Assembly (NCBI RefSeq): GCF_003597395.2
Contig: NC_133770.1
Span: 15,551,559 to 15,615,558 of the forward strand
From: Chelonoidis abingdonii
Taxonomy: Eukaryota > Chordata > Testudines > Testudinidae
Length of the DNA stretch: 64,000 bases
Direction: 5' to 3'
The notes beneath the pieces are model-generated. The model had not been told where the DNA came from. It was given only the letters and a program-made list of their open reading frames with translations, and did not search any database. The position numbers and the translations under genes were made by a program. Positions 1 to 12,169 of this stretch are shown here, in pieces (the stretch's first letter is position 1; every line of letters starts with the position of its first letter).

Positions 1-1420
1 GAGCAGTCCTTTTTCTCTGATCGCTTGTTGGTTTACATCAAACCTTTAATATTAGAACAGGACTGGGTAGCTCAGTTGATTTGATGTGGCACTTTTTACT
101 TCCTGGAGTCAGCAGTTGAAATCTGTCTCAGGTTAGTTGTGGCTCCAGGTTATTAGCATTTGATCATCATGTTGCCATAGGCCAGAATGGGCTGCAGCGA
201 ATCAGGCATTTGCTTTTTGGACCAGTCAGTAATGTGTGCTGTAAGCCAAACCAATAGGTTGGTCATGCTTTGTCCCACAACAGCCAACAGACCCAGGTTT
301 GGCAGCTGAGTGATCTTAGCAGCTGGTTGGCAATCTGCTTGCTGTGCCTGTTCCAGGAATGAAAATGCAAATGTTTTTTGTTGAACAAGGACATGAGGCT
401 ATCCTGGTCCCAGAGCCACAGATCTCACACTGGCACCTTTCACAGCAGGCATCATTTTGCTGTTCAGAAGCTGTCAAACCAGTTTATAACTTCTGATTTC
501 CATGTTTTGGAAGCCTGGCCACTGAATGATGTGTTATGTTTGGTCTCTGGAGGCCTGTTGTACCCACTCCATGTGCCCAGCTAAGCTGATAGCACTTTGA
601 TTCCTGTCAATAACTGTGTACTTCTCAGATCAAAGAGTATGATGAAAAATCCCATTCTTCTAAAGGCAGTATTAAAAAGGGGATGGCCTTAAACAAGAAG
701 GTGCTGGGATGGGAGCCAGCAGCAGTTATGAGAAGCAGAAAAGTTAAGGACTGTAAGGATCTTAATACTTGCATGTTCTAGGAGGTGAGTTTTGAAATGG
801 CGAAAGGAAGCAATATGGCTGTTTTAGTGCTTTTATTTTGATTTCTGTAGCAAAGCTGATACAAATTTTTAAACATTACTGCTAATCCAGGGACATTGGC
901 TTGAACCTGCCACCGGCACAAAGATAACCAGTGAGCCAGCTGGACAATAAATGCCTTTCCTTTCCTGAAATCTCAGCCAACCTGACAATCAGTGTATAGA
1001 TGAGCCTTCCAATGTGTCCCTAAGGTCAAAACATTTATTTCCATCTAGGATGGGGAAGTGAGTATCAAAATGCTAGCTGAAAAACACCCTCCCTCTAGCA
1101 TTTTCCTTTCATGCCAGGGGGCTGATAGTTAGAGCACTTCCTTAGATTTCAGCAATGATAGTATCACACAGGGAGAAAAGCAAGCTCTCAGGCAGGCAGT
1201 TCACTAACCATTTATAGCTGTATAGGGTAAAACCAATGCTTTGAACTCTTACCAGGCAACTGGGGCAGATGATGGGGAAGTGACATGATGTACTCATAGT
1301 GTGAAATAAAGTTTAACAAGCCAGCAACCTCATATTGCACTGAATTAAGTCTGTGAATAGTCTTAGTCCACCTTGCAGAAGTCCAATTTCCTTGTGACAA
1401 AGTCAATGTAATATTCTGTA
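1..1420. other. Non-coding flank with a degenerate SINE-like patch
   Basis: No gene is supported. At about 58-180 there is a degenerate tRNA-like head (TAGCTCAGTTG A-box, AGTTGAAATCT B-box) followed by CAGGTTAGTTGTG. It resembles the copy near 21,990. The rest is unassigned. Confidence 0.4.
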
Positions 1421-1550
1421 CTGAGAGGAAGCATGGCCCAGTGCACAGGGCACTGGACTGGAAGTCAGGAGACATGGATTCTAATCTTCGCTCCCTCTGG
1501 ACTGCTGTATGACTTTGGGCAAGTTACTTCACCTCTCTGTGCTCTTGATT
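1421..1550 (+). repeat. MIR SINE fragment
   Basis: The order of motifs (GGCCCAGTGCACAGGGCACTGGACTGG, AGTCAGGAGACATGG, CTGTATGACTTTGGGCAAGT, TTCACCTCTCTGTG) is diagnostic of the ancient amniote MIR family in forward orientation. The 3' tail is missing or too diverged to see. Confidence 0.85.
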
Positions 1551-2099
1551 TCCCTTCAGCTGTCTTATTTTTGGAGGGCAGAGGGAACTGAACACCTTTG
1601 CCCCACCTCACTCACTCCATCCCCCTCCCTCCGTTGCCTGCTCTCCCCAACCCTCACTCAGTCGCTCATTTTCACAAGGCTGGGGAGGGTCTCTTTTTGA
1701 CCGGGTGTTCCGGTTGAAAACTGGCAACCTATACTAGGCAAGCACACAATGCGACTTGATCTCAGTTGGGGTCTCTAGGTACTTCTGTAATATAAATTAT
1801 TAGGGCTTCAGTTTTGGGTCTGAATATGATTGAACACACCTGAAAATGTTCCCCAACTAGGCACTGAAGTTTGTTTATTTCAATGCCTATGTTTGGGACT
1901 GCCATGCTCATTGTATTCATTAACAACATCTAAAGCCCCTGTCTGTGCAACAAAATCTTCTGGACCAAATTAATCCTTGGAGAAGTCACGAGAGGCAACC
2001 AGGAATTAATCTGACCCACAGTGATTAAGCCAAGATCTATATGTGTTAGAGCATAAAAGAGACCAACCTGTGTTAAACAATGTGGCTATGGGAGGGGAA

Positions 2100-3010
2100 G
2101 GGGGACTGCCTAAATGGATGATATTTAAAGCACTAATTTTAATCATGATTTAAATAATCAAGCTGAAAACTTTGAGTTAAATAATCAGTTTGCATTGTGT
2201 TTTGTACTTGTATTTTAGTTATTTTCCTAAAGAACGGTTGATTCTCATTGGTTGGTAATCATTAAAACACATTTATTTGCAACTAAATGTAGCCTTTATA
2301 CTAAATTAGGTTCCACTTTTTGCTAACCAGCAGGATATACTACTACAGGATACTACATCTATATATACTTATATAAGCAATTCTATAGCTTAGCTTGCAT
2401 TTATTCATCTTCTGAATTTTTAAATTTTTATTATGTTAGAAAATGGTGAATGATGCATTTTCTCATTTAACTTTTTTTTTCACTTGTGATTTGTCAACTC
2501 TGGATGGAAATTAGAATTCAATTAAAAATGCACACAGCAGCTTTTTAATGTTTTAATTAAATAAAACTACCTTTAAATGTGCTGAAGGCATAGAAAAGTT
2601 TATCAAACCGTGTTTTGCATTGAAAACAAACTGATTTATTAAACAAAGGAAGTGTTATCTTTAGTTAGTGAATGGAATGGATTGTTTCTGGTTATCATGT
2701 TCTTTAAGATTTTAGAACTAGTAGATCTCATCCTCTCATGCCAAGTTTTTATTCATAGACTAGAAGAGGAAGACAATTTATTGTTTTTTTCAACTCCCAG
2801 TTGGTGTCTTCATTTTGAATGAATGCACTACTCATTAAACTGAATTAGCTGAATAAAGTGAAATGAAGAAAACATTCTCTCTGCACCTACAGAAGAGGCT
2901 GAAGTGTCAAAAGTTGGTTTAGCACTTCAACAAACTCCAATTCCAAGTGCTAAGCCAGTGACTTCCACTAGTTCTGTAGTTTGACTTTCTTTAAAACCTG
3001 GCAGCAACAC
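2100..3010 (-). mobile_element. Decayed hAT-type DNA transposon fragment
   Basis: The AT-rich block begins with a TTTAATCATGATTTAAATAATC-like end. Near its right side (2950-3010) it carries GTGACTTCCACTAGTT and TTTGACTTTCTTTAAAACCT. These match, with few differences, the segment at 12975-13020 inside the hAT transposase remnant further along. It is therefore read as a related, shorter and older copy in the same orientation. No open frame survives. Limits are approximate. Confidence 0.5.
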
Positions 3011-3069
3011 ATACTGCTTAATATTATTTTTAATTTAAATGATTATAATCTTAAGATTTAACATAAATT

Positions 3070-4140
3070 GTTAATTTTAAATTGTGTTTAAATACAAAAA
3101 AAGATTTTTTTTAATTCATCTTTTTAAATATCTATCCCGAGGAACATATAATATAAATGGGGCACAGTGTACCCTCAGTTTGAGCTGTGATGCTTTAAGG
3201 CATTGTCTTTCATTGCCACCCCATTCCTGGGACAGCACAAGAGTGGTTTTATGTCAGGAGGGATAATCTCTCCTGCTCGGTGTGCACAGGGGAAGCACGT
3301 GCTGCAGCATTCATTAAGACTGTACGATTGCGTCCCTTGGCACCAAGCCTCTCCTTTTCAGGCAATTTGCTCATCAGAGGAAGGAGAGGGCAAACAGTCC
3401 CTACTCAGCTGCTGTTGTGATTGGCTCATAGGAGGCTTACATGCCTCACTGCACCTAGGTAGGAACTGATTGTTGTCTGTCCCTATACATTCCAAAATGC
3501 CTTCAAAAGTAGCTTGTGCATGTTTCCAGTCCTTGCTCCTATGGCAGTGTTGGTCTTTTTCTCACAAGTTCCCAATAGTGACTTTCTTGCCCTTCCCCCC
3601 ATTCTGTATGCACCGCATTTTTACTGTGCTGCAAGAGATGTGGCCTTGACTGAGTTGGGCCATCATGGGCCTGTCTTCATGCCACACACCTTGTTCCTAC
3701 TTCATCTGCATCTCATCTTGTAGTTACCCAGTCCCTCCAGAGAAGCCCTTAGGGCAGTCCACATGCTAGATGCAGCAGAACCAAATGGATTAATGTTAGG
3801 AAAGATGGACAAAGCTGAGCTAGCAGAGGGTTTTCTAGAGAACTTTTTGCAGGGGGAAGGTAGAGGCAAGTGTTATTGTGTCAGCCACCATTTTGGCAAC
3901 AGACTGGGGACTGAACTGGAAACCTCGAGAGCTAAAAGCATAAGCTATTGCTGTTTCAGTCTAAGAGCCTGGTTGTTGCTGGAACAGACTCGCACCCTTT
4001 GAAGATTGGCCACATAAAGAGAATCACTGTAAGGTTATAGTAGGAAATCTCATTAGACAACCAAGGGGCTCGATGAAGAGCTGTTGGTGTCTGTTGGAAT
4101 TATTTTTTTTAAAATGGATGCTTTCTGCTACATGATGGGG
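3070..4140. other. Unassigned non-coding stretch
   Basis: No gene, RNA or recognisable repeat is supported. Open frames of up to 88 codons here show no domain or codon pattern I recognise. Confidence 0.4.
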
Positions 4141-4149
4141 AAGGGCACT

Positions 4150-6008
4150 TTCACGAATGACAAAATGTGGCAAAAGACCACCTTGGCTTAATCACGAGAT
4201 CTTGCATGAAATCTAAAAAATAAAAAAGAGTCGTATAAAAAATGGAAACTAGGTCAGATTACAAAGGGTGAATATAGGCAAACAACATAGGAATGCAGGG
4301 GTAAGATTAGAAAGGCAAAGGCGCAAAATGAGCTCAAACTAGCTATGGGAATAAAGGGAAACAAGAAGACTTTTTATCAATACATTAAAAGCAAGAGGAA
4401 GACCAAGGACAGAGTAGGCCCACTGCTCAGTGAGGAGGGAGAAACAGTAAAATCACTTAGAAAGTTAGATGCCTGCAAGTCACCAGGCCTGATGAAATGC
4501 ATCCTAGAATACTCAAGGAGCTAATAAAGGAGGTATCTGACCTCTAGCTATTATCTTTGGAAAATCATGGGAGATGGAGAGATTCCAGAATACTGAAAAA
4601 GGGCAAATATTATGCCCATCTATAAAAAGGGAAATAAAAACAACCAGGAAACTACAGACCAGTTAGTTTAACTTCTGTTTGCCAGGGAAGATAATGGGCA
4701 AGTAATTAAGGAAATCATCTGCAAACACTTGGAAGGTGGTAAGGTGATAGGGAATAGCCAGCATATGGATTTGTAAAGAACAAATCGTGTCAAACCATCT
4801 GATAGCTTTCTTTGATAGGATAACAAGCCTTGTGGATAAGAGAGAAGCGGTGGATGTGGTATACTAGATTTTAGTAAAGCATTTGATACGGTCTCACATG
4901 ATATTCTTATCGATAAACTAGGCAAATACAATTTAGATGGGGCTACTGTAAGGTGGGAGCATAACTGGCTGGATAACCGTACTCAGAGAGTAGTTTATTA
5001 ATGGTTCCCAATCCTGCTGGAAAGGTATAACAAGTGGGTTCCGCAGGGGTCTGATTTGGACCGGCTCTGTTCAATATCTTCATCAAAGACTTAGATGTTG
5101 GCATAGAAAGTACGCTTATTAAGTTTGCAGATGATACCAAACTGGGAGGATTGCAACTGCTTTGGAGAACAGGGTCATAATTTCAAAATGATCTAGACAA
5201 ATTGGAGAAATGGTCTGAGGTAAACCGGATGAAGTTTAATAAAGACAAATGCAAAGTGCTCCACTTAGGAAGGAACAATCAGTTTCACACATACAGAATG
5301 GGAAGAGACTGTCTAGGAAGGAGTATGGCAGAAAGGGATCTAGGGGTTATAGTGGACCACAAGCTAAATATGAGTCAACAGTGTGATGCTGTTGCAAAAA
5401 AAGCAAACGTGATTCTGGGATGCATTAACAGGTGTTGTGAGCAAGACACGAGAAGTCATTCTTCCGCTCTACTCTGTGCTAGTTAGGCCTCAACTGGAGT
5501 ATTGTGTCCAGTTCTGGGCACCGCATTTCAAGAAAGATGTGAGAAATTGGAGAGGTCCAGAGAAGAGTAACAAGAATGATTAAGGGTCTGAGAACATGAC
5601 CTATGAATGAAGGCTGAAAGAATTGGGTTTGTTTAGTTTGGAAAAGAGAAGACTGAGAGGGGACATGATAGCAGTTTTCAGGTATCTAAAAGGGTGTCAT
5701 CAGGAGGGGAGAAAACTTGTTCACCTTAGCCTCTAATGATAGAACAAGAAGCAATGGGCTTAAACTGCAGCAAGGGAGATTTAGGTTGGACATTAGGAAA
5801 AAGTTCCTAACTGTCAGGGTAGTTAAACACTGGAATAAATTGCCTAGGGAGGTTGTGGAATCTCCATCTCTGGAGATATTTAAGAGTAGGTTAGATAAAT
5901 GGTTATCAAGGATGGTCTAGACAGTATTTGGTCCTGCCATGAGGGCAGGGGACTGGATTCAATGACCTCTCGAGGTCCCTTCCAGTCCTAGAGTCTATGA
6001 ATCTATGA
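4150..6008 (+). mobile_element. CR1 LINE, 5'-truncated, with broken reverse transcriptase
   Basis: CR1 is the dominant LINE of sauropsids. Reading + strand frames in order gives NYRPVSLTS near 4640, then [17 protein letters not shown] at 4855-4910 and the SGVPQGS region near 5040 (reverse transcriptase core). Next come MEKWSEVNRMKFNKDKCKVL at 5202 and the conserved C-terminus at 5717-5920 ([20 protein letters not shown]). The 3' UTR ends with GGTCCTGCC, GACCTCTCGAGGTCCC and a TCTATGAATCTATGA terminus. Frameshifts and stops split the RT, so the copy is inactive. Its left end is truncated and placed approximately. Confidence 0.93.
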
Positions 6009-6752
6009 GCAGTTAATAATCTTATTTAGTCACATAAGTCTCCAAATTGACAAACAAAACCCAGTACAAACATTGGACTCTCTGCATAACCCTAGAAGTG
6101 ATTTATGTTAACTGTCAGTCTTGAACATTATACTTACAGTTCAGTATTACAAGTTGCCTGGCTATGTGACTACCTGAATAAATCATTGCAGCAGGGCCAG
6201 TGAATGATACTGTGGGATTGCCACAGGTTTAGCATAATCAGAATGCTTGAGGGCATTATTCAGATATTGCAACAACAGGAAATCTTGATTAATATTGAGT
6301 TAGCGGGTCTTTTTTGTAATGTGGTTTCCAGTCCAATGGACATTTTGATAATAATATTTGGTCTGAAGGCCTTAGACATATTGACGGTCACAGATCAAAA
6401 TACCTTCACTTTTCATAAATTATGCTGCCGTATTTATGTTAATGGATGCACAAAAGGACAGAATCCATAAGAGTCTAAGGGAAATTCTAACAGATATTCT
6501 TAGCAATGAATTATACTACTACTTCAGAGAACGATAATGAATGTGAATCGTTACAGCACCTTGTCTTCCAAAGTGAAATTCAGGGAAGGCAGTTGTTAGG
6601 CTTGACAGTGCCAGTTCATCTGCAGAACATGTAGCAAGATCACATAGAATCTTGTTGGGTAGTCCTCACAGAATGCTGAATTTGTACTTCTTGGCTACAT
6701 TGCCTTTTGTATTTCCCCCATAGCCTTCCAGTGATGCTAGCCCTTAATGAGT
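6009..6752. other. Unassigned non-coding stretch
   Basis: No gene or recognised repeat is seen between the CR1 end and the SINE. Confidence 0.4.
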
Positions 6753-6957
6753 GGGAGGGATAGCTCAGTGGTTTGAGTAGTGGCCTGCTAAACCTAATGT
6801 TTGTGAGTTCAATTCTTGAGGGGGCCACTTAGGGATCTGGGGCAAAATCAGTATTTGGTCCTGCTAGCAAAGGCAGGGGGCTGGACTTGATGACTTTCAA
6901 GGTCCCCTCCAGCTCTATGAGATAGGTACATCTCAAATTATTATTTATTTATTATCA
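6753..6957 (+). mobile_element. Turtle tRNA-derived SINE (tortoise pol III/SINE type)
   Basis: The element opens GGGAGGGATAGCTCAGTGG (A-box region), has GTGAGTTCAATTC (B-box) at 6803-6815, and continues GGGGGCCACTTAGGGATCTGG. It then passes into GGTCCTGCTAGCAAAGGCAG and GACTTTCAAGGTCCCCTCC, which is the CR1 3' end, and finishes in an ATTATTATTTATTTATTA tail. A tRNA-like head fused to a CR1-derived tail is the established structure of this turtle family and is the main basis for calling the organism a turtle. Confidence 0.9.
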
Positions 6958-9110
6958 TGTTTCCTCAGACCTAGTCATCTTTATACCATCTGTTGTGGCC
7001 CCGTAAAGCCTGTCAACTTGGTTGCCACCTGTGGTTCAATTAGGGACTTCCAGAGCTAAAAGCATCAGCCTCTACAGCTTGCACTAAAGGACCACGTCTT
7101 GCAGCTGAGAACTGTGCGAAATGTGGATTGGGCAGAGAGGGGGTCAATTAACACTCCCACTGGACAGTTGGCTACACCCCTTATGTCTGGATCATCATCC
7201 CTGATCTTATTTACCAAGTTACATCCCTCTCTACAGCCAAATCCCTCACTAAAATTTCACTCCTGTCGTGAAATCTACAAGGGAAAAAAAACCCAAAAAC
7301 CTCTAAAGCCCCCAGACAACAGAAATAAGAACAAAACCATCATGATGTGCCCACATCTTCCTGAGTTAATGTGCTGTCTTAGTTGTCACCCTTGTCCTCG
7401 CCTTACCTCTTGTCTGTTTGTGAGCCCTCCTTGATATGCTTTACTGACTTAGTCTGAATGGTCATCAGAGCAGGGACCAGACCCCTGATTGTGCATTCTC
7501 TCACAGCCCCTGAATACCTCCAGAGCCAAAGTACAGTGGCTGTAAATCTGGTGGATCTCCCCATTAGGAACCAACCTAAATGTAAAGGAGAATTCCTGGG
7601 GGCTTAGGGCTGGTGGAATGTTGCTACACTGTTCAATGTTGGTGCCCCTGAGCAGAAATGAGGCTGAAGCAGAGAACTGGTGTGTGACAGGACTGAGGAG
7701 GGAGGAAGTGTGCAGCAGTGTGGTCTTCACTCCAGCCATTCTCTTGTATTCCAACAGCCTGGGGTTGCTCTAGTTTATTCCTCCAGAATCCAGGTGGGCT
7801 GCAAAGGTGATGTGATGATGCTGGCAGACCAGGTGTGTGTATTCGGACCAATTCACTTGTGTATTACTATAGATCAAAGTGATTGTTGAAGGTAGAAAAA
7901 TGTATTTGGTATTTACACTTCATAAAACTAATGGGACGTTACTTGCATTGTTTTCTTTTTATCTGGAGCCTGTTATGATGAGCAGCAAACATTTACTTTG
8001 AATATACCCCTGTAATTAAATAACCCATCAAAGAATCCTTGTGGAATATTAATAAAGAATTTTATTAGAAAAAGTGCAAATTTCAAAGCAAATGGCCTTT
8101 GTGTGCGATGACCAGAGGTCAGAGACTCGAAGTGCATTCCTTGTTCTCCATCAAAGGAAAAGCCCATATGGGTAGAGACACTGACAGTTTGTTTTCAGTC
8201 AGAAGATGCTATAAATATGCATTCACTGAAAGACCCTTCAACTCTGGACTGTTTGGAATTTTTGCAGGGAAGTGTACCAGATATGAAGCAGAGATCCCCA
8301 GAGACAATCTGGGTACCCTGAAAAAAACTTTGGGAAACTGGCAGTTTATTATATCACTGCCACCATTTGGAATTACAAACTGTGATTCACCTGTATATAT
8401 ATAATTTACCTCCTTTAACCTCTCAGTAACTCTCATTTTCTTTTCTTAGCTAATGAACCTTTTAATTAGTTCACTATAGAATTGGCTACCAGCATTGCCT
8501 TTGGTGTAAGAGCTAGAATACCAGTTGATCTGGGGTAAGTGACTGATCTCTTGGGCCTCGGAGCAAACTGATGTGATGTGATTTTTGGTTTGTGACCTTT
8601 TATCACAAAGGTCAGTTTGTCTGGGTGGTAAGATACATTTGAGAGTCTTAAGGGGACTCTCTGTGATTCCATGGTAAGACTGGTATAGTGATCCAGGAGT
8701 TCACATTTTGTTACTGGCTTGGTGAAATCTAATTATAGAGCACAGCATCAGCTAGGTGTGTCTGCCCTGCTTTCTGACAGTCTGCCCTGAAGTAGGCATT
8801 CCCAGTTGTGATCCACTCCAGACAGTGTGACAGGTGGCATATGGCCAACTTTGCCTCCATCCCTGAAAGCTTGTTAGTATTGTGCATGTACATTCACAGT
8901 CTTTATGTGGAGTACACATGTTGTAAGTGAGGAGTAACAGTGGAGATAAGAGGATGAGTGCGGAAGTGTCATAGTATGTGATACATGTTTGTAGAAGCAG
9001 GTCGATGGCCAGAGGAAAATCTCCCCCATAATAAGGTAAAATCTAAGTTAAAGAAAGGCTCTTCTCAGACATTTTGTTTTAATGTTTAATGAATTCAAAC
9101 TATACCTAAT
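6958..9110. other. Unassigned non-coding stretch
   Basis: No gene is supported. Overlapping open frames on both strands between 7.1 and 8.7 kb are short, mutually contradictory and lack recognisable domains. Confidence 0.4.
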
Positions 9111-9114
9111 TTGT

Positions 9115-9620
9115 AGAGGGGCCTAGAGGACTGGGGGCCCGGAGCCAGGAATTCCTGATTTCTAATCACAGATCTGCCACTGACTTGGTTCATGGCCTTG
9201 GCCAGGTCATTTAAAGCTAGACTGTGGTGCTGGTGGGAGTGTGGAGGCATATTGCTGCTGCCGCCAGTACCCTAGAAGGAATTGTAGCTGACTCATCCAG
9301 AATTCCTCCTGGGAGCTGCCTAAGAACACATACTGCCACAGCAATGCAGCCACCTGGGGAGAAGAAGCAGCATGTTCTCTTCTCTGCACCTGGCTGCTGA
9401 GCTGACTGGCGATGAGGATGGGCTGTGCCATGGCCTGTCCCTCATCTGCACAACTCAGACACATTGTCAGTCCCCTGTGCAGAGGCATGGGCCATCTGAG
9501 CACTTGACTTGTCTCGAGCACCTGAGCAGGACCAGCTACAATCTGACACTTAATTTTTCTGCACCTCACTGTCATCAAGTGTAAAATTAAGTTAATGCCA
9601 CTTACCTTGTGTGGTGGGGG
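9115..9620 (+). repeat. MIR SINE split by a ~340-bp insertion
   Basis: The first half at 9115-9215 contains AGAGGACTGGGGGCCCGGAG, TCTAATCACAGATCTGCCAC and GGCCAGGTCATTTAA. The second half resumes at about 9559 with CTGCACCTCACTGTCATC, AGTGTAAAATTAAG and CCACTTACCTTGTGTGG. Both match consecutive parts of a forward MIR. The intervening 9216-9558 is not MIR-like and its family is not recognised. Confidence 0.6.
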
Positions 9621-9629
9621 GAGATCAGC

Positions 9630-10530
9630 ACTTCATGAGGCTCAACAAAAAGCATGGGTTTTGGAGCCACAGACTGGGGAAGGGGCACGGCCTCTGAATC
9701 TTGCTCATTCTGGAACTCTATATGGAAAGGATCTCTGAGAGGTGAGCAGGTGGAAGTCACCCATGTGGTGGGGGCTGCTCCACTCTCCCTCTTTCCACTC
9801 TCCCTCTTCCTTGGCTTTCTCCCTTTGAGTGGTGGGATTCCAATGGCAGAAGATACACCATACAGTATCCCCTTTGTGGTACCAGCCAGGCCTGAAATTG
9901 GCCCCAGTATGATAAGTTTTCCTCTAAGATGAAAGAATTAAATAAATAAAAGCCCATTTAAATAATCAAGGTTCCAGAGACAAAATGCAACTGGTCCCTT
10001 CGCCCAGGAGATCATTTTAGGATACTTTTATCCCATGGTTATTCTGAGATAAAAACAATTGGTATTCTGCAGTTTCTTGGATTGCAGACCATCATCATTT
10101 ATTCATCAGAATCAAAGTGCTTTATGTTTTTATATGACTAGTTAGGCAGAGTCTTACTGTCTGCCTCCTTTTTGTTTTTGTTTACTGTGCTCCAAGGTTT
10201 TGAAGCTGTTCTACCAACAAAATCTAGAACCAAGGTTGCAGCTCACCAACTTTTTTGCTATAACCTCATTTTCAGTCACTCAAAATTCAGAAAGATCCTT
10301 TCCCCTGGTTGATGGTTTCCATGTTTGAGTCTAATTCTGAAGCTGGATTTTTGTACTTAAAACCTAAAAAAAGTCTGTTCTTTTGTTTTTTGAGTGAGAC
10401 AAGAGGGGAGGATGGGAAATGATACTTTATCAATTTAAAGTAGGCTGTCAACTTGAAATCTAATGAGTTTAAAATATTATTTATATTACACTAGAACCAA
10501 CAGGGCTCCAGCCAAGATCAGAGTCCCATT
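9630..10530. other. Unassigned non-coding stretch
   Basis: No gene or clear repeat; contains pyrimidine-rich runs near 9780-9830. Confidence 0.35.
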
Positions 10531-10534
10531 TTCT

Positions 10535-10685
10535 AAGTGCAGTTACAAACACATAGCAAAAGGTGTCCTCTGTGCAAAGATGAATTGACTCACCCAGGGT
10601 CACACAGCTGCTCGATGTCTGTTTGACTTGGAAATAGGACTCCGTTCTCCTGGGTTCCAGTTCAGTGCTCCTATTCATTAGACCT
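10535..10685 (-). repeat. MIR SINE fragment, reverse orientation
   Basis: GACTCACCCAGGGTCACACAGCT, GACTTGGAAATAGGACTC and CTCCTGGGTTCCAGTTCAGTG followed by CTATTCATTAGA are the reverse complement of MIR head-to-core order. Confidence 0.85.
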
Positions 10686-10729
10686 CATATGAAAATGTTC
10701 CCACCTCCACCCACCCATACACACACAGA

Positions 10730-10900
10730 GAAAATCTTGGTTTTTCCTTGGAAAAAACCAAACATTTTCAGTTTTCAATTTTGTTTGACAGAAAATAAAA
10801 AATTTCCATGGAGATTTCTTCATTAAAAACTTTTTGTCAAAACCTCTATTTTTTCCCTTTAAAAATCTGTTTTGATGGAATATTTTCAGCCAGCCCTAGT
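10730..10900. repeat. Reptile AT-rich interspersed repeat (GGAAATTTT/CAGCCAGCCCTA type)
   Basis: The block has repeated TTTTC/GAAAA motifs and ends GATGGAATATTTTCAGCCAG then CCCTAG. The mirror image (AGGGCTGACTGACAAAC ... TTTTTGATGGAAAA) occurs at 18010-18120, so this is a dispersed element present at least twice. Probably a short DNA transposon; the family is not assigned. Confidence 0.5.
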
Positions 10901-11044
10901 ATTCACTAGACTATTCTGCCAACCCTGAAACGTAGCTTTATATAGTAGTTCTGCTTTGATAAGATCATGGAGGATAAGTCCGGCGAAGGCTATTAGCCAA
11001 GATGGTCAGGGACACCACGCTATCGTCTGTGTGTCCCTAAATCT

Positions 11045-11155
11045 CCCAGGTGTGAGAAGTTGGGGCTAGGCAACAGGGGATGGATCACTTGATTAATCAC
11101 ACTGTTCTGTTCATTCCCTCTGACGCATCTGACACTGGTCACTGTCAGAAGACAG
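11045..11155 (+). repeat. Possible CR1 3' UTR fragment
   Basis: ACAGGGGATGGATCACTTGAT, TGTTCTGTTCATTCCCTCTG and CTGACACTGGTCACTGTCAG are in the order of a common sauropsid CR1 3' end, but the terminal segment is lost. Confidence 0.5.
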
Positions 11156-11189
11156 TATCAGACCTGATAAGGGGGCAATTTCCCAGGGT

Positions 11190-11286
11190 CCTGGGCGATT
11201 TAAAAGGGCCTGTGGGCCTCCAGATGCCACCGCTGCTGTAGTAGTGGCGGTGGCCAGGAGCCCTGGGACCTTTTAAATTGCCCAGG
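11190..11286. repeat. GC-rich foldback (hairpin) sequence
   Basis: CCTGGGCGATTTAAAAGG at 11190-11207 pairs with CCTTTTAAATTGCCCAGG at 11269-11286 (17 of 18 complementary). An inner arm GCCACCGC at 11226-11233 pairs with GCGGTGGC at 11247-11254. Two direct copies of GGTTCCAGAAGTGAC lie just downstream near 11370-11402. Confidence 0.7.
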
Positions 11287-12169
11287 CGGGCTGCAGGGCT
11301 CCTAGGTGCGCATGACCGTTCCGGGGTCAGGCCCCATGCTTTGGGGGGCCCCACGGGCTGATGCAGGATCGGTTCCAGAAGTGACGGTTCCAGAAGTGAC
11401 GGTAGGTCCTGGAAGTGACAGATTCATCACTTCTGCCCTGCGGGCACTCTCCCCTCCCCCCAAGGACGGCCCTGGCCCTGGGACCCAGAATTGCTGTCAA
11501 TTTTTGTGGTTTTTAATGGCACATTTTCCTATTTTTAAAAATGGCTTTATCTCCCCTATTACTATGTGAAAGACCCAGAGAAACCAAGGAAACTTCTTGT
11601 AATTGGTTTTGTAGTTTCCTCTGCATAGTCAATCAAAGTGCTATCAAATGCACAAACAACCAAAAACATGGAGTAAAACATTTTTCTCTAACCTTGTTCA
11701 TTCATAACAATCATTGGTTTTATTTTTTACCTACCCCTTGTTACAAGTTTCAGACAACAGTGATTTTTGTGGTCTTCCTTTTTTGACTGTTGCCCATCAC
11801 CTTAGTATTGGAGTGTCCCCCATGTATTTAAAAAAAGACAACAAAGAGCCAAATTCTCTGCTGATGTAATGGTTCCCAGTGGCATTTTGCCCATTAGCAC
11901 CACTAGTTAATTTTTCCGCAAACATTGAGCATGCCTATTTGTAAAAATAATCCATAAGAATGTTTGCCCATAAGTAACTAAAGTGGCTGAACTTTAAAAC
12001 AGCAGACTTTTCATGTGGCTAAACATCAGTGAGGAATAGACTCTTAGTGAGTTAGTCAGGGGAACAACTTTCAAAATAACAAAGACAAATGATTAAAATT
12101 CTGTGTTTAGACACAAGCAATAAAGTATTTCTTTTTGACCTATAGTGATGTTATCTGCCATACTACAGT

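Noticed and set aside
9207..9578. 123-codon minus-strand open frame
   Set aside because: Spans the MIR-insert junctions and is overlapped by an equally open frame on the other strand; no domain seen.
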